Shown piece by piece: positions 32,933-42,003 of a stretch of DNA of 64,000 bases. Source of the DNA: Anaerolineaceae bacterium (lineage in GTDB: Bacteria > Chloroflexota > Anaerolineae > Aggregatilineales > Phototrophicaceae); assembly GCA_020634165.1 (NCBI GenBank), contig JACKCF010000001.1, positions 248,001-312,000 of the forward strand, in the 5' to 3' direction. Position 1 is the stretch's first letter. Every line of letters begins with the position of its first letter. A program made the position numbers and the translations under genes. The notes beneath the pieces are model-generated. The model made no database searches. It was not told the origin of the DNA and saw nothing but the letters and a program-made list of their open reading frames with translations.

Positions 32933-33661
32933 ATGCCGCCTTTATTGTGCGTTGCGATCAATGGTGCGCGTACGGCTGAAGAACATCCTCATATTCCCAA
33001 AACGCCGCAGGAACAGGCCAGGGCCGCACGGGCCGCGGTCGATACAGGCGCGCAGATCGTTCACCTACACGCCTTCGATGTCAACGGACAGGAAACCCTG
33101 AAGGCCCAACCTTGTGCCGCAACTTTACGAGCGGTGCGCGCGGGCTGTCCGGGTATACCGATTTCGCTGACGACCTCCGCAACCATAGAACCGGACCCGG
33201 AGCGACGGCTGGCGCTCATCGCTGGCTGGACCGAACTGCCTGATCTTGTCACCGCCAACCAGGGCGAGGCAGGCATTGTGCCGCTATGTGAGCATTTGCT
33301 AAAGCGAGGGGTCGGTATAGAAGCGGGATTGCTGCAACTGAACGATGCTCACTTATTTGTCAGGTCGGGCTTAGCAGATAAATGTGTCCGGGTGCTGTTG
33401 GAACCCTTGGATGCTGATCCACAGGACGCAGTCGCGCATGCAGCGGCCATGGAAGATGTGCTGCTGCGGGCCGGTATCGGTCTGGAGCAAATGCACCATG
33501 GCGATGGTATCGCCAGTTGGGCGGTATGCCAGCGTGCCCTGGAACGTCAGCATGGTATCCGCACGGGTTTAGAAGATACGACTGTGCTACCAAATGGAAA
33601 TCTGGCCGCAGATAATGCCGAGCTGGTGCGCGCGGCTGTTTCGATGATGTCCGTGAAATAA
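32933..33661 (+). CDS. BKACE (beta-keto acid cleavage, DUF849-type) enzyme
   Basis: 242 residues from the ATG at 32933, preceded by AAGGAG. The start PPLLCVAINGARTAEEHPHIPKTPQEQARAARAAVDTGAQIVHLHAFD has the 3-keto-5-aminohexanoate cleavage enzyme pattern, with the metal-binding His-x-His in HLHAFD. Later GIEAGLLQLNDAHLF and RTGLEDTTVLPNG match. The family cleaves beta-keto acids with acetyl-CoA; substrates vary (carnitine, lysine and other acids). At 242 residues it is shorter than the usual about 270-310, so the substrate loop may differ. Alone between fasciclin and ftsK, with no lysine-degradation genes nearby. Confidence 0.8.
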   Translation: MPPLLCVAINGARTAEEHPHIPKTPQEQARAARAAVDTGAQIVHLHAFDVNGQETLKAQPCAATLRAVRAGCPGIPISLTTSATIEPDPERRLALIAGWTELPDLVTANQGEAGIVPLCEHLLKRGVGIEAGLLQLNDAHLFVRSGLADKCVRVLLEPLDADPQDAVAHAAAMEDVLLRAGIGLEQMHHGDGIASWAVCQRALERQHGIRTGLEDTTVLPNGNLAADNAELVRAAVSMMSVK

Positions 33662-33670
33662 GCCTCAAAT

Positions 33671-33699
33671 AAAAAAGAGGCATCAAATGGGATGCCTCT
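33671..33699 (-). terminator. Rho-independent terminator of ftsK
   Basis: AGAGGCATC (33676-33684) pairs with GATGCCTCT (33691-33699) around AAATGG. On the minus strand TTTTTT follows. It lies between the convergent BKACE and ftsK genes, so it may also help terminate the former. Confidence 0.85.
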
Positions 33700-33721
33700 A
33701 CGTATTTCTTAAGTGCGGATA

Positions 33722-36700
33722 TTAGACAGGCAAAACGTCGCGCGGTTTGCTGCTGCCCTCTTTTGCCGGGCCAATGACGCCGCGCGCTTCCATCACATCG
33801 ATGAGGCGGGCAGAGCGTGTATAGCCGATGCGCAATCGTCGTTGCAGCAGGCTGACGCTGGCCTTGTTCAGGCGGCGCACCAGTTCGACGGCCTGTTCGT
33901 AAAGTTCGTCGTCCTCATCCGTATCGCCTGTGATGGCATTTTCATCCAGGTCCACATCATCGCCGAAGTTATCCGGCAAGTTGAAGCCTATCGTCGCATC
34001 ACGATACGGCATGCTGTAGGTCTCGTCTTCGTCATCATCGCTGTCGGCGTTGGCTGCATCCCAGAAGGCTTGCTGACGAACGCGATCCCCGCGTGGCCGG
34101 ACGTCGTGCGTTGGCACATCGGGTTTGGCACTGATGCCCAGATTGGTGATGTTCTGGACCGAATCAGGATGTTCCAGGGCCTGCATCTTCCAGTAACGGA
34201 CGATATTGTCAATTTCCATATCGGACACGAACACACCCTGCATACGTACTGGCGCGGGCGAATTCCCACTCATATAGAGCATGTCACCACGACCCAACAG
34301 GCGTTCCGCACCAGGCTGGTCGAGGATAACGCGGCTGTTGGTACCGTCGGACACGGCGAAGGCAATACGCGCCGGGAAGTTGGCTTTAATCAGACCGGTA
34401 ACAACATCCACCGATGGACGCTGCGTGGCGATCACCAGATGGATACCGGTTGCGCGCGCCAGGGCGGCGATACGAGTGATGGTCCGCTCGGTTTCATCCG
34501 GTGCGATCATCATGAGGTCAGCCAACTCGTCGATGATGACGATGATATATGGCATTTTCTCAGTGGTCGCAGGATCACGATGCTTGTTGTAATCGGTGAT
34601 ATTACGCGAACCGGAATCACTAAACTGCTTATAGCGATCATCCATCTCGCGCGTGACCCACTTCAACACGCCGATGATGCGCTCGACATCGGTCACGACC
34701 GGAGCGACTAAATGCGGAATGCCGTTGTAGCCCGTTAGCTCAACGCGCTTGGGATCAACCATGATGAACTTGACCGTATCCGGCTGATTGAATGCCAGCA
34801 GACTGGCGATGATGCTGTTGACACAGACGGATTTACCGGAACCCGTTGCACCTGCGATCAGCAAGTGGGGCATACCGCTCAGGTCTGCCGAAACCGGCGC
34901 GCCGGAAACACTCTGGCCGAGCGCGATAGTTAGCGGCTTGTTTTTCACGGACTTCTGGAAATTATCGGATTCCATGACGTCGCGCAGGCTCACCAGTGAG
35001 CTTTCTTCATTCGGGACTTCCACGCCGACGTAACCCTTACCGGGCACAGGTGCTTCCACACGGATTGAGCGCGCACCCAGGGCAAGCTGCAAGTCGCGGT
35101 CGAGGGCGGCAATCGCACCCACCTTGACGCGCTGACGCTTGCCACCTCGGCTGCTGATGTAGTCCGGCTCGACGCCGAACTGCGTAATCACCGGACCTGT
35201 GTTGACTTCTACCACGCGGCCCGGCGCGCCGAAGCTCTCAAGCGTATCTTCGATGATACGGGCTTGGCGCAGCAGCAGCTCACGGTCAAATTCCTGCTCA
35301 CTGCCGGATGACAGCAGCGTACGGTAATCCGGTAAGCGCCAGTCCACCTTAGGCCGCGACTGGTTGCGAACGGGCGAACTCATCGGGCGATTGGGCTGCA
35401 CGGACAGCCGCTGCTGATGCGGATTCATCGCCTCGTTGGCGCTGGTCTGTGCTGAGGGCAGCCGTGAGGGTGGTGTTGTCTGGCTGGGTTGGCCACTCTG
35501 CATACCCTGGAACGGCAGCTTCTCGGTCCTGTGTGTCGGGATGTCATTGGGTCGACCATAGGCGTTATAGTCCTGGGGCACAGCATCATCGACATCACCC
35601 TGCGTCGGAATGACTGGCGAAAGGCTGTTTGGTCCCATACGGATTTCATTCAGTCGATCCGCGCGCGAAGCTGGTTTTTGCGGCTCAGGCATGCCAGTCT
35701 GCGCGGTCGGGTTGGCTGGTGGCATGGTCGCCTGCGTGCCACCATTGCTAAGGGATGCGAACGGATTCTCTGGCAATTGCGATGCACCGCCATTGCTCGG
35801 CGGTGTGCTGAACGGGTTTGTCGTTGCTGGTGTGGCCATTGGTTGGCTGGATGTCTGCGGCAGTCCAGGTTGTGGTGCGCTGGATTGTGGCAGACCCGCA
35901 GCAGGCTGCATCGGTGGCTGTGCCGGATTGGATTGCAAACCAGGCAGTGGCTGCTGGGTTGTGCTTTGCGGTGTCGCCTGCGGAACAGCCATCGGCCCAG
36001 TGGTGGCTGAATCGCTGCTGTCCTCGCCGCTGCGTCCGCTGAATAAGCCAGCGGCCAGCCCACCGGCTACAGCGCCTGCGACACTGCCAGTGACATCGCT
36101 GTTGGTCGATGTGTTGCCGTTGCTGCTGTTGGGTGCTGTTGGCTGGTTGCGCCGGAAGCGCGAGAACAGACCGCCACTCGGTGGTGGCGCATTGCCCCTG
36201 TTGGGCTGCCCAATCGGAACATTTTCACCTGCCTGGGTACGGCCACCCAAATTAAAGCGAATATCTGAGCCGAAGTTGCCGCCTTCCTCACCAGAGGGTA
36301 GGGCGCCAGCGGTTGCGCCAGCATCAAGCACAGGCTGCGCCAGGTCACTGACGGTGATATTTGGTTTTTGCGCTTCCAGGGCACGCTGCTGTTCCCGTTG
36401 CAGCTTTTTGGCACGCTGCTGAACAGCCTGATTGCGGGTGTAGTCGCGCATGCTGCGCCACAGGCTGACGAAGAACGCCAGCATTTCACTCGCTGTCAAG
36501 CGCGTCGCCAGCATGCCGGAGATAATGAAAGCGAAGGCCACCAGGAAGAAGGCCCCAATTTCGCCGACATTCACCACAAGCTGATAATACAATCCCGCGC
36601 CGATAAAACCGCCGCCAGTATGATCTGTGTTCCAGGCTTGTTCCAGACGCGCCGACAAAATTTGCAGGCTCTGCTGGCTGTCCAGCCCTGGAATAGTCTG

Positions 36701-38446
36701 ATAGCTGAAGGAATCAATCCACTGGAAGAAGATCAGCAGTGTGATGAAACCCAGAATCGCGCCGGAAATACGAATCGGGTCAATCGTCGGCGCTTGATCG
36801 CCAAAGTGGCGAATAATCAGCCACATGCCAATCAGGAACATAATTACAGGTACGGCCAACGCACCCCAGGCGAACATATCGCTGATGAATTCCAGGATGC
36901 CGCTGATAGCAGCCTGTTCATTGCTTAATGCAGTGAAGAACAACACGAACGAGCCGAATACCAAGCCCACGCCCAGAATGTCGAGCCAGTTGTCGAGCGT
37001 GAGACCCTCGCTCTCGGTCGTCTGTGGGACGCGGCTGCCGCGTTGTGGTCGCTGTGGACGCGATTGGCTGTCGCCACGGCCAAATAACCGCCCGAAGACG
37101 CCGCCACCGCCGCCATCGCTTTGCTGGCGGGTGCGTGTCGATGTCGTGCTGGTTTCATTGCCGCGATTGCGCCCAAACGGTGAGGGGCGCGCGCCACTTG
37201 TCGTGGTCGCAGCAGCCGAGCTGCTTGTGCTGCTCGTTGGCGTTGAACTGCGACTGCCAAATGGCGAACTGCTGGCCGATGAACCAGATGCTCCTCGGCT
37301 GCTGGCGCCGCTGTCGTCTTTGCTGCCTCGGTTGAACATGCCACCCAGGCGGTTGCCTATGCCACCGCCGGATTTGTCGCCGCTGCTGGGAGTGCTGCTC
37401 TTATTGTCTTTGTTGCCACCGAAGCGGCTGGTCAGGCCGCCGAGCGCACCACCAACGGATGCGGCTGCACCTGTTGTCCGGCTGCTTGATGAACTGCTGC
37501 TTGTTGATGAACCGCCGCTCTCTTTGCTGCCTCGGTTGAACATGCCACCCAGGCGGCTGCCGCCGGATTTATCAGAACTGGTGCTGGAGCGGCTTTGGTC
37601 GTCTTTACCAGCGCCTCGGTTGAAGAGACCGCCTAAGCGGCTGCCACCTGATTTATCATCTTTGCTATCGTCCTTATTTGAACGACCAAAGCCGCCAAGT
37701 CGGCTGCCGGATGACGATTTGTCATCGTCTTTGTTGTCACTGCCACTGCGGCTGAAGGGCGAACTGGGTCGGCTGGCGGATGTACTGCTCCCCGATGTGC
37801 TGCTTGATGAACTGCTGCTCGTCGTCGAGGAACCGCCTCTGCTAAATGGCGAAGAGGGTCGGCTGCTGCTTGATGAACTGTCGCCGCTGCTGCCAAACGG
37901 CTTGCTGCCAGGTAAGCGGCTGGTCGAACTCGACGAACTGCTGTCGCTATCGCTGCCGCGTGTAAACGGCGACGATGGCCGACTGCCCGTTGATGACGAA
38001 CTGCTGCCACCCGTACTGCTGCCGCCTGTGCTGCTGGTGCGGTTGAATGGCGATGTTGGGCGGTTGCCTGCTGATGACGAACTGCCGCCAAAAGCTGATG
38101 ATCCGCCAGGACGGAAGCTACTCGTCGAGGACGATTTGTCATCGCTGCCTTTGTCGCGCGGGTCCTGGCTGCTGCCAGATGTATAGGTGCTGCCAAATCG
38201 TGAGGACCCGGTACTGCTGCTGCCAGAACTAAACGGCGACGTTGGGCGCGACGAAGCCCCACTTGGCGGACTGCCAAATGGCTTGATATTGCTACGAATA
38301 TTTCCCGAAGCGCCGCTTTTGCCGAAGGTCGACTCATCGTCATCATCGTCTTCGTCATCAAGATCGATGTAGTCGTCGTCCTCGTACTCGTAATAATCGT
38401 CGTCGTCTTCGTATTCGACATCGTCGTCGTAGTCGCTGAAACCCAT
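33722..38446 (-). CDS. ftsK: FtsK/SpoIIIE DNA translocase with a very long low-complexity N-terminus
   Basis: 1574 residues; ATG at 38446 with AGGG upstream. The first about 40 residues are almost all Asp/Glu/Tyr. Then about 430 residues of Ser/Gly/Arg/Pro-rich repeats: several RPSSPF or RPTSPF motifs, then RLGGLFNRG or RLGGMFNRG units. Four or more TM helices follow (about 485-655), then a Pro/Gln-rich linker to about 1080 and the motor: Walker A GATGSGKSVCVN (about 1200), Walker B IIVIIDELADLMM (about 1300), and the C-terminal gamma winged helix (VELVRRLNKASVSLLQRRLRIGYTRSARLID). It moves DNA at the division septum and aids chromosome segregation. E. coli FtsK also has a long linker, but after the TM part; a repeat-rich 480-residue segment before it is unusual. 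Confidence 0.96.
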   Translation of the reverse strand: MGFSDYDDDVEYEDDDDYYEYEDDDYIDLDDEDDDDDESTFGKSGASGNIRSNIKPFGSPPSGASSRPTSPFSSGSSSTGSSRFGSTYTSGSSQDPRDKGSDDKSSSTSSFRPGGSSAFGGSSSSAGNRPTSPFNRTSSTGGSSTGGSSSSSTGSRPSSPFTRGSDSDSSSSSSTSRLPGSKPFGSSGDSSSSSSRPSSPFSRGGSSTTSSSSSSSTSGSSTSASRPSSPFSRSGSDNKDDDKSSSGSRLGGFGRSNKDDSKDDKSGGSRLGGLFNRGAGKDDQSRSSTSSDKSGGSRLGGMFNRGSKESGGSSTSSSSSSSRTTGAAASVGGALGGLTSRFGGNKDNKSSTPSSGDKSGGGIGNRLGGMFNRGSKDDSGASSRGASGSSASSSPFGSRSSTPTSSTSSSAAATTTSGARPSPFGRNRGNETSTTSTRTRQQSDGGGGGVFGRLFGRGDSQSRPQRPQRGSRVPQTTESEGLTLDNWLDILGVGLVFGSFVLFFTALSNEQAAISGILEFISDMFAWGALAVPVIMFLIGMWLIIRHFGDQAPTIDPIRISGAILGFITLLIFFQWIDSFSYQTIPGLDSQQSLQILSARLEQAWNTDHTGGGFIGAGLYYQLVVNVGEIGAFFLVAFAFIISGMLATRLTASEMLAFFVSLWRSMRDYTRNQAVQQRAKKLQREQQRALEAQKPNITVSDLAQPVLDAGATAGALPSGEEGGNFGSDIRFNLGGRTQAGENVPIGQPNRGNAPPPSGGLFSRFRRNQPTAPNSSNGNTSTNSDVTGSVAGAVAGGLAAGLFSGRSGEDSSDSATTGPMAVPQATPQSTTQQPLPGLQSNPAQPPMQPAAGLPQSSAPQPGLPQTSSQPMATPATTNPFSTPPSNGGASQLPENPFASLSNGGTQATMPPANPTAQTGMPEPQKPASRADRLNEIRMGPNSLSPVIPTQGDVDDAVPQDYNAYGRPNDIPTHRTEKLPFQGMQSGQPSQTTPPSRLPSAQTSANEAMNPHQQRLSVQPNRPMSSPVRNQSRPKVDWRLPDYRTLLSSGSEQEFDRELLLRQARIIEDTLESFGAPGRVVEVNTGPVITQFGVEPDYISSRGGKRQRVKVGAIAALDRDLQLALGARSIRVEAPVPGKGYVGVEVPNEESSLVSLRDVMESDNFQKSVKNKPLTIALGQSVSGAPVSADLSGMPHLLIAGATGSGKSVCVNSIIASLLAFNQPDTVKFIMVDPKRVELTGYNGIPHLVAPVVTDVERIIGVLKWVTREMDDRYKQFSDSGSRNITDYNKHRDPATTEKMPYIIVIIDELADLMMIAPDETERTITRIAALARATGIHLVIATQRPSVDVVTGLIKANFPARIAFAVSDGTNSRVILDQPGAERLLGRGDMLYMSGNSPAPVRMQGVFVSDMEIDNIVRYWKMQALEHPDSVQNITNLGISAKPDVPTHDVRPRGDRVRQQAFWDAANADSDDDEDETYSMPYRDATIGFNLPDNFGDDVDLDENAITGDTDEDDELYEQAVELVRRLNKASVSLLQRRLRIGYTRSARLIDVMEARGVIGPAKEGSSKPRDVLPV
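37040..38345. repeat. Degenerate coding repeats in the 5' part of ftsK
   Basis: The region encodes repeated RPSSPF- and RLGG(L/M)FNRG-type units joined by Ser/Gly/Asp runs. On the plus strand this appears as recurring CTGCTG and CGGCTG blocks. The repeats are imperfect at DNA level and vary in spacing, as expected from slippage followed by drift. Confidence 0.7.
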
Positions 38447-38750
38447 CGCGTACGAACCCTGTTAACTTCGATCAGATCAAATATGGGGACTGCAAAAAAG
38501 ATACCCCTATGGATACCTTGGAGAATCCATAGTCAGAAGGCGACAACCTTCCAACATTTTCCGGCAATCACCCACACTAGTAGCATACCATACTTTATCA
38601 TTTCCCACATCGGGATTAGCACATATTTTCTAAAAGAAGCACATTAGAAATGGACCTTCTTGCCCGTTCGGCATTCCTTACGAATGCACAGTGGATTGCC
38701 ATCTATAATCGAAATATATGACAGATTATTTGCCTGAAAGCTCATCAACA
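38447..38750. promoter_or_regulatory. Divergent ftsK/TPR promoter gap with an inverted repeat
   Basis: About 300 bases between divergent genes. CTATGGAT (38507-38514) and ATCCATAG (38525-38532) are a perfect inverted repeat around ten bases, about 60 bases upstream of the ftsK start. It could be an operator or a transcript hairpin. No open frame is supported. Confidence 0.4.
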
Positions 38751-40475
38751 ATGAAATTTGCTACGAAATTTGTTTTGGTTGCGTCCTTGTGCCTGCTGAT
38801 GACCGTGTCGATCTCTGTTATGCCCATCGCAGCCCAGGGAGACAACATCTCTGATGAAGCATACGCACAATATGAACTCGGCGTTGCACAGTACTGGGAT
38901 GGCTCAAATGATGAATTGGCAGTGGAATATCTGACGCAGGCGCTTGAATTAGCGCCAAATTTTGCTGATGCCTACGCCTATCGCGGGGCAGCTTATCGGC
39001 TTGTTGCTGATTTTGCATCGGCAGAATCTGATTTTGCGCAGGCACTGGCAATTGACCCGGACAACGCCCTGGCTTACGCATGGCGGGGTCGATTAATGTT
39101 TGATTATCAGCAGTATCAGGCTGCACTGACGGATATTGATCATGCCATCCAACTCAATCCAGAACTGATCGAAGGCTACTTTTTACGTGGCTATCTCCAT
39201 CTGCAATTGGGTAATCCGTTTGCAGCGATGGAGGATATCAATCATTGTATCGAACTCGACCCTGAGTTCATACGCAGCTACCTTGTACGCGCTCAAATCT
39301 ATGCCTACCAACTGCAATATGAAGAAGCCTATTCGGAAATAGCTGCTGTCCTGGAACAAGACCCAGGCAGCTTTATGGCAAGGTGGTTGCGCAGCAACTT
39401 GCGTTCAAATACAGGCGACTACATGGGCGCGATTGAAGATCTGGAGTATATGGTCGAACACTATCCAGAAAATGCAATCGCCTATAAATCCCTGGCAGAG
39501 ACGTACTCACGAATTGGTCAGTTTGATTTGGCAGAAGACCTACTCCACCAGGCCGAAGCGATTGAGGGTATGACGGCAGAACTCTATCTGTCGTGGGGAT
39601 ACTTCTATGGTTTCAAGGGCGACTATATTGATTCTGCTTATCATGTCGATGCGATCAATATGTATAAGCAGGCGATTGCGATGCTGCCTCCTGGGCAGGT
39701 AAATGCGGAAATATATATGTCCATCGCCTACGACTATGACAGACTGGGGCAGGTCGATGACGCCATTGACGCTTATACGCAGGCGCTTTACTTGCGGCCA
39801 GCCTTCCATCAGGCGGCCCTCAATCGAGGGCGTTTATACTTCAGATCAAGGCAATATGAAGATGCGCTTGCGGACTTTAACCTGGCCATCGAAATCTGGC
39901 CGGAATTTGCGCTGGCATACTACTATCGCGGCCTCACTTATCGCTATCTGCGTCAGTATGATCTTGCTATTGCAGACCTTGATCGTTGTATTGAGCTTAA
40001 TCCTGGCTATGGCAGTGCCTATTTGGAACGTGCCCGATTGCTTTATAGACAATATGATAGTAGCGACAAAATGAAGCAGGCTATCGAAGACGACTACAAT
40101 GCGGCACTACAATTTGGTGCTGATCCGGCACAGGTTTATAGTCAACGTGCGGAATTCTATTATCTTACTAGGCGTCATGACGAAGCATTAGAGCAAAACA
40201 ACTTGGCTCTCGAACTGGACCCCGAAAATGTGGACTATTGGACCCAAAGAATAAACCTACTAACTAACATGAGGCGATACGAAGAAGCATATGCTGCTGC
40301 AACTGATTTTATAGAGCTTGATCCCAATGACGCGACACGTTATGGTTTTCGCCTATGGCTATATGACTTTGCCGAGGAACTTAACCAGCCTCCTTATGTC
40401 GATACGCTCCGCTCCGATTGTGATCGCGTGGCAGAGTTTGGCGACGATCCTTTCCCCATATGTGAAAACAACTAA
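38751..40475 (+). CDS. Secreted or membrane-tethered TPR protein
   Basis: 574 residues from the ATG at 38751, which opens a clear signal peptide (KFATKFVLVASLCLLMTVSISVMPIAAQ); an ATG 11 codons upstream is the alternative and neither has a strong ribosome site. About 13-14 TPR units of 34 residues follow (for example AYAYRGAAYRLVADFASAESDFAQALAIDPDNALAYAWRG). One Cys in LCLLM of the signal region is not in a lipobox, so lipidation is doubtful. It is expected to be outside the membrane and to bind partners. A hairpin terminator follows at 40494. Confidence 0.85.
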   Translation: MKFATKFVLVASLCLLMTVSISVMPIAAQGDNISDEAYAQYELGVAQYWDGSNDELAVEYLTQALELAPNFADAYAYRGAAYRLVADFASAESDFAQALAIDPDNALAYAWRGRLMFDYQQYQAALTDIDHAIQLNPELIEGYFLRGYLHLQLGNPFAAMEDINHCIELDPEFIRSYLVRAQIYAYQLQYEEAYSEIAAVLEQDPGSFMARWLRSNLRSNTGDYMGAIEDLEYMVEHYPENAIAYKSLAETYSRIGQFDLAEDLLHQAEAIEGMTAELYLSWGYFYGFKGDYIDSAYHVDAINMYKQAIAMLPPGQVNAEIYMSIAYDYDRLGQVDDAIDAYTQALYLRPAFHQAALNRGRLYFRSRQYEDALADFNLAIEIWPEFALAYYYRGLTYRYLRQYDLAIADLDRCIELNPGYGSAYLERARLLYRQYDSSDKMKQAIEDDYNAALQFGADPAQVYSQRAEFYYLTRRHDEALEQNNLALELDPENVDYWTQRINLLTNMRRYEEAYAAATDFIELDPNDATRYGFRLWLYDFAEELNQPPYVDTLRSDCDRVAEFGDDPFPICENN

Positions 40476-40493
40476 CATGTATGAATCAAGATA

Positions 40494-40516
40494 GGGGCAC
40501 AGAAGTGCCCCGTTTT
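40494..40516 (+). terminator. Rho-independent terminator after the TPR gene
   Basis: GGGGCAC pairs with GTGCCCC around AGAA and is followed by GTTTTCTT. It lies 19 bases after the stop. Confidence 0.8.
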
Positions 40517-40657
40517 CTTGTATTGGAATTACTCTTTTAGCGGCTTCTTATATAAGGTAGGTAGTCTGGGGCACGACTGCCGTGTCAATTCTGACAGACG
40601 ATGTTACAATAACCGCGTACCTGAAGTGCGTACCCGTATCGCTGAGGAGCCGGATTT

Positions 40658-41863
40658 ATGCCCCGCTGGGAATCATTTAACTTCTTCTTACAAGAGGCGA
40701 TGCAAACACCGGACCCCGCCGACCGGCAGAAATTGGTCAATGAACTGCTGAACGAGCGTCCGTCCTGGCCCTGGATTGAGGGCAACAAAGCCACCTTTGT
40801 CTATTCCGGGGGCGATGTGCAGTCGGTTGCACTCAACCTCGACATCATTGAGCATGATCCCCCGTTTGACTCGCTCCAGCACCTTGCGGATACGTCGCTG
40901 TGGTACGTTCAGCGCACGTTCCGGCGCGATGACCTGCTCGACTATCTGCTGGCGGTCAACGACCCGATGACGCCGCTGCGCGAAGAAACGGACTTCATCA
41001 AGCGCATGGGCTACTGGCACCCTGATGCCCGCAACCCGCAGCGCATGATTACCGCCGAAATCACGGTGAGCGTGCTGCGCATGCCAGGGGCACGTCCCTT
41101 CCCGGATTGGCGCAACATGGCCAATGTTCCGCGCGGCCAGATTTATGAACACAGCTTCGACAGCGCCAAGATGGGCTTTGATGGTCGGCAGGTATGGGTC
41201 TATACCCCGCCCGATTATGACATTAATGAAGATCGCGAGTATCCGCTGCTGATTCTGCTTGATGGTCAGTCGATGGTGGCGCCGCTGCAAGTGCCGTATA
41301 TCGCCGATGCCCTCATCAAACATGGCCGTATGGAACCCATCATCATCGCTATGAAGCAGAGCGGCAACCAGGCCACCCGCATCAACGATTATGTCAGCAA
41401 TGACAACCATTATCATGCCATCCACGACGAACTGGTGCCCTTCCTGGCGGATGCCTACAACATCGATACCAGCAACCTCGGTATCGGCGGTATGGGCGTC
41501 GCCGCGATTGCAGCCGCCCACAGCGCCCTCACCAATCCCGATGATTACCAGCACCTGATTATGCTGTCACCACCCTTAGGTCGGGGTCGCGCCCAGGAAA
41601 AATTGCTGGAATATGCCGACCGCTTTAAAAATGCGGAAAAGCTGCCTCGGTATATCTTCCAGTCAGTCGGGCGCTATGAACAGCTCCAGCGCTTCTATAT
41701 TCCTGGTGTGGCCCTGGCGCAGATGCTGCAACAGCGCGAACATGACCAGGGCGATATTGATGTCGATCACAAATTTGTGGAATTGGGCAGTGGGCATAGC
41801 TTCGTCGCCTTTAAGAGTATCTTGCCGGAAGCCCTGGCCCACGTATATCCCGTCATAGGCTAA
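40658..41863 (+). CDS. Esterase-D/enterochelin-esterase-fold protein lacking the catalytic serine
   Basis: 401 residues; ATG at 40658 with GAGGAG upstream. N-terminal about 150 residues form a domain with WPWIEGNKATFVYSGGDVQSV. From about 165 the esterase fold starts: VWVYTPPDYDINEDREYPLLILLDGQ and PIIIAMKQS. At the nucleophile elbow, where family members have GxSxGG, this protein has GIGGMGVAAIAAA, so Ser is replaced by Gly, while the late His in ELGSGHSFVAFKSILPEAL is retained. Hence it is probably not a hydrolase, or it uses another residue. It has no signal peptide. It may act as a binding protein or scaffold. Confidence 0.8.
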   Translation: MPRWESFNFFLQEAMQTPDPADRQKLVNELLNERPSWPWIEGNKATFVYSGGDVQSVALNLDIIEHDPPFDSLQHLADTSLWYVQRTFRRDDLLDYLLAVNDPMTPLREETDFIKRMGYWHPDARNPQRMITAEITVSVLRMPGARPFPDWRNMANVPRGQIYEHSFDSAKMGFDGRQVWVYTPPDYDINEDREYPLLILLDGQSMVAPLQVPYIADALIKHGRMEPIIIAMKQSGNQATRINDYVSNDNHYHAIHDELVPFLADAYNIDTSNLGIGGMGVAAIAAAHSALTNPDDYQHLIMLSPPLGRGRAQEKLLEYADRFKNAEKLPRYIFQSVGRYEQLQRFYIPGVALAQMLQQREHDQGDIDVDHKFVELGSGHSFVAFKSILPEALAHVYPVIG

Positions 41864-42003
41864 ATGCAAATTAGGTAATCAACACCCAACGAGAAGTACG
41901 AAATGCTTTGGTAACTGAAGAATATCAATGACCATCTCAGACACAACAGTGCGTGTTTGAGGTGGTCATTTTTAAATATATTTATCCTCAGGAGTTATCA
42001 ACA

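Noticed and set aside
36825..38186. Long open frame on the plus strand opposite ftsK (453 codons), with others overlapping
   Set aside because: The reverse of the Ser/Gly/Arg repeats gives Leu/Pro-rich frames without stops. It has no ribosome site that stands out, and the ftsK frame explains the codon pattern.
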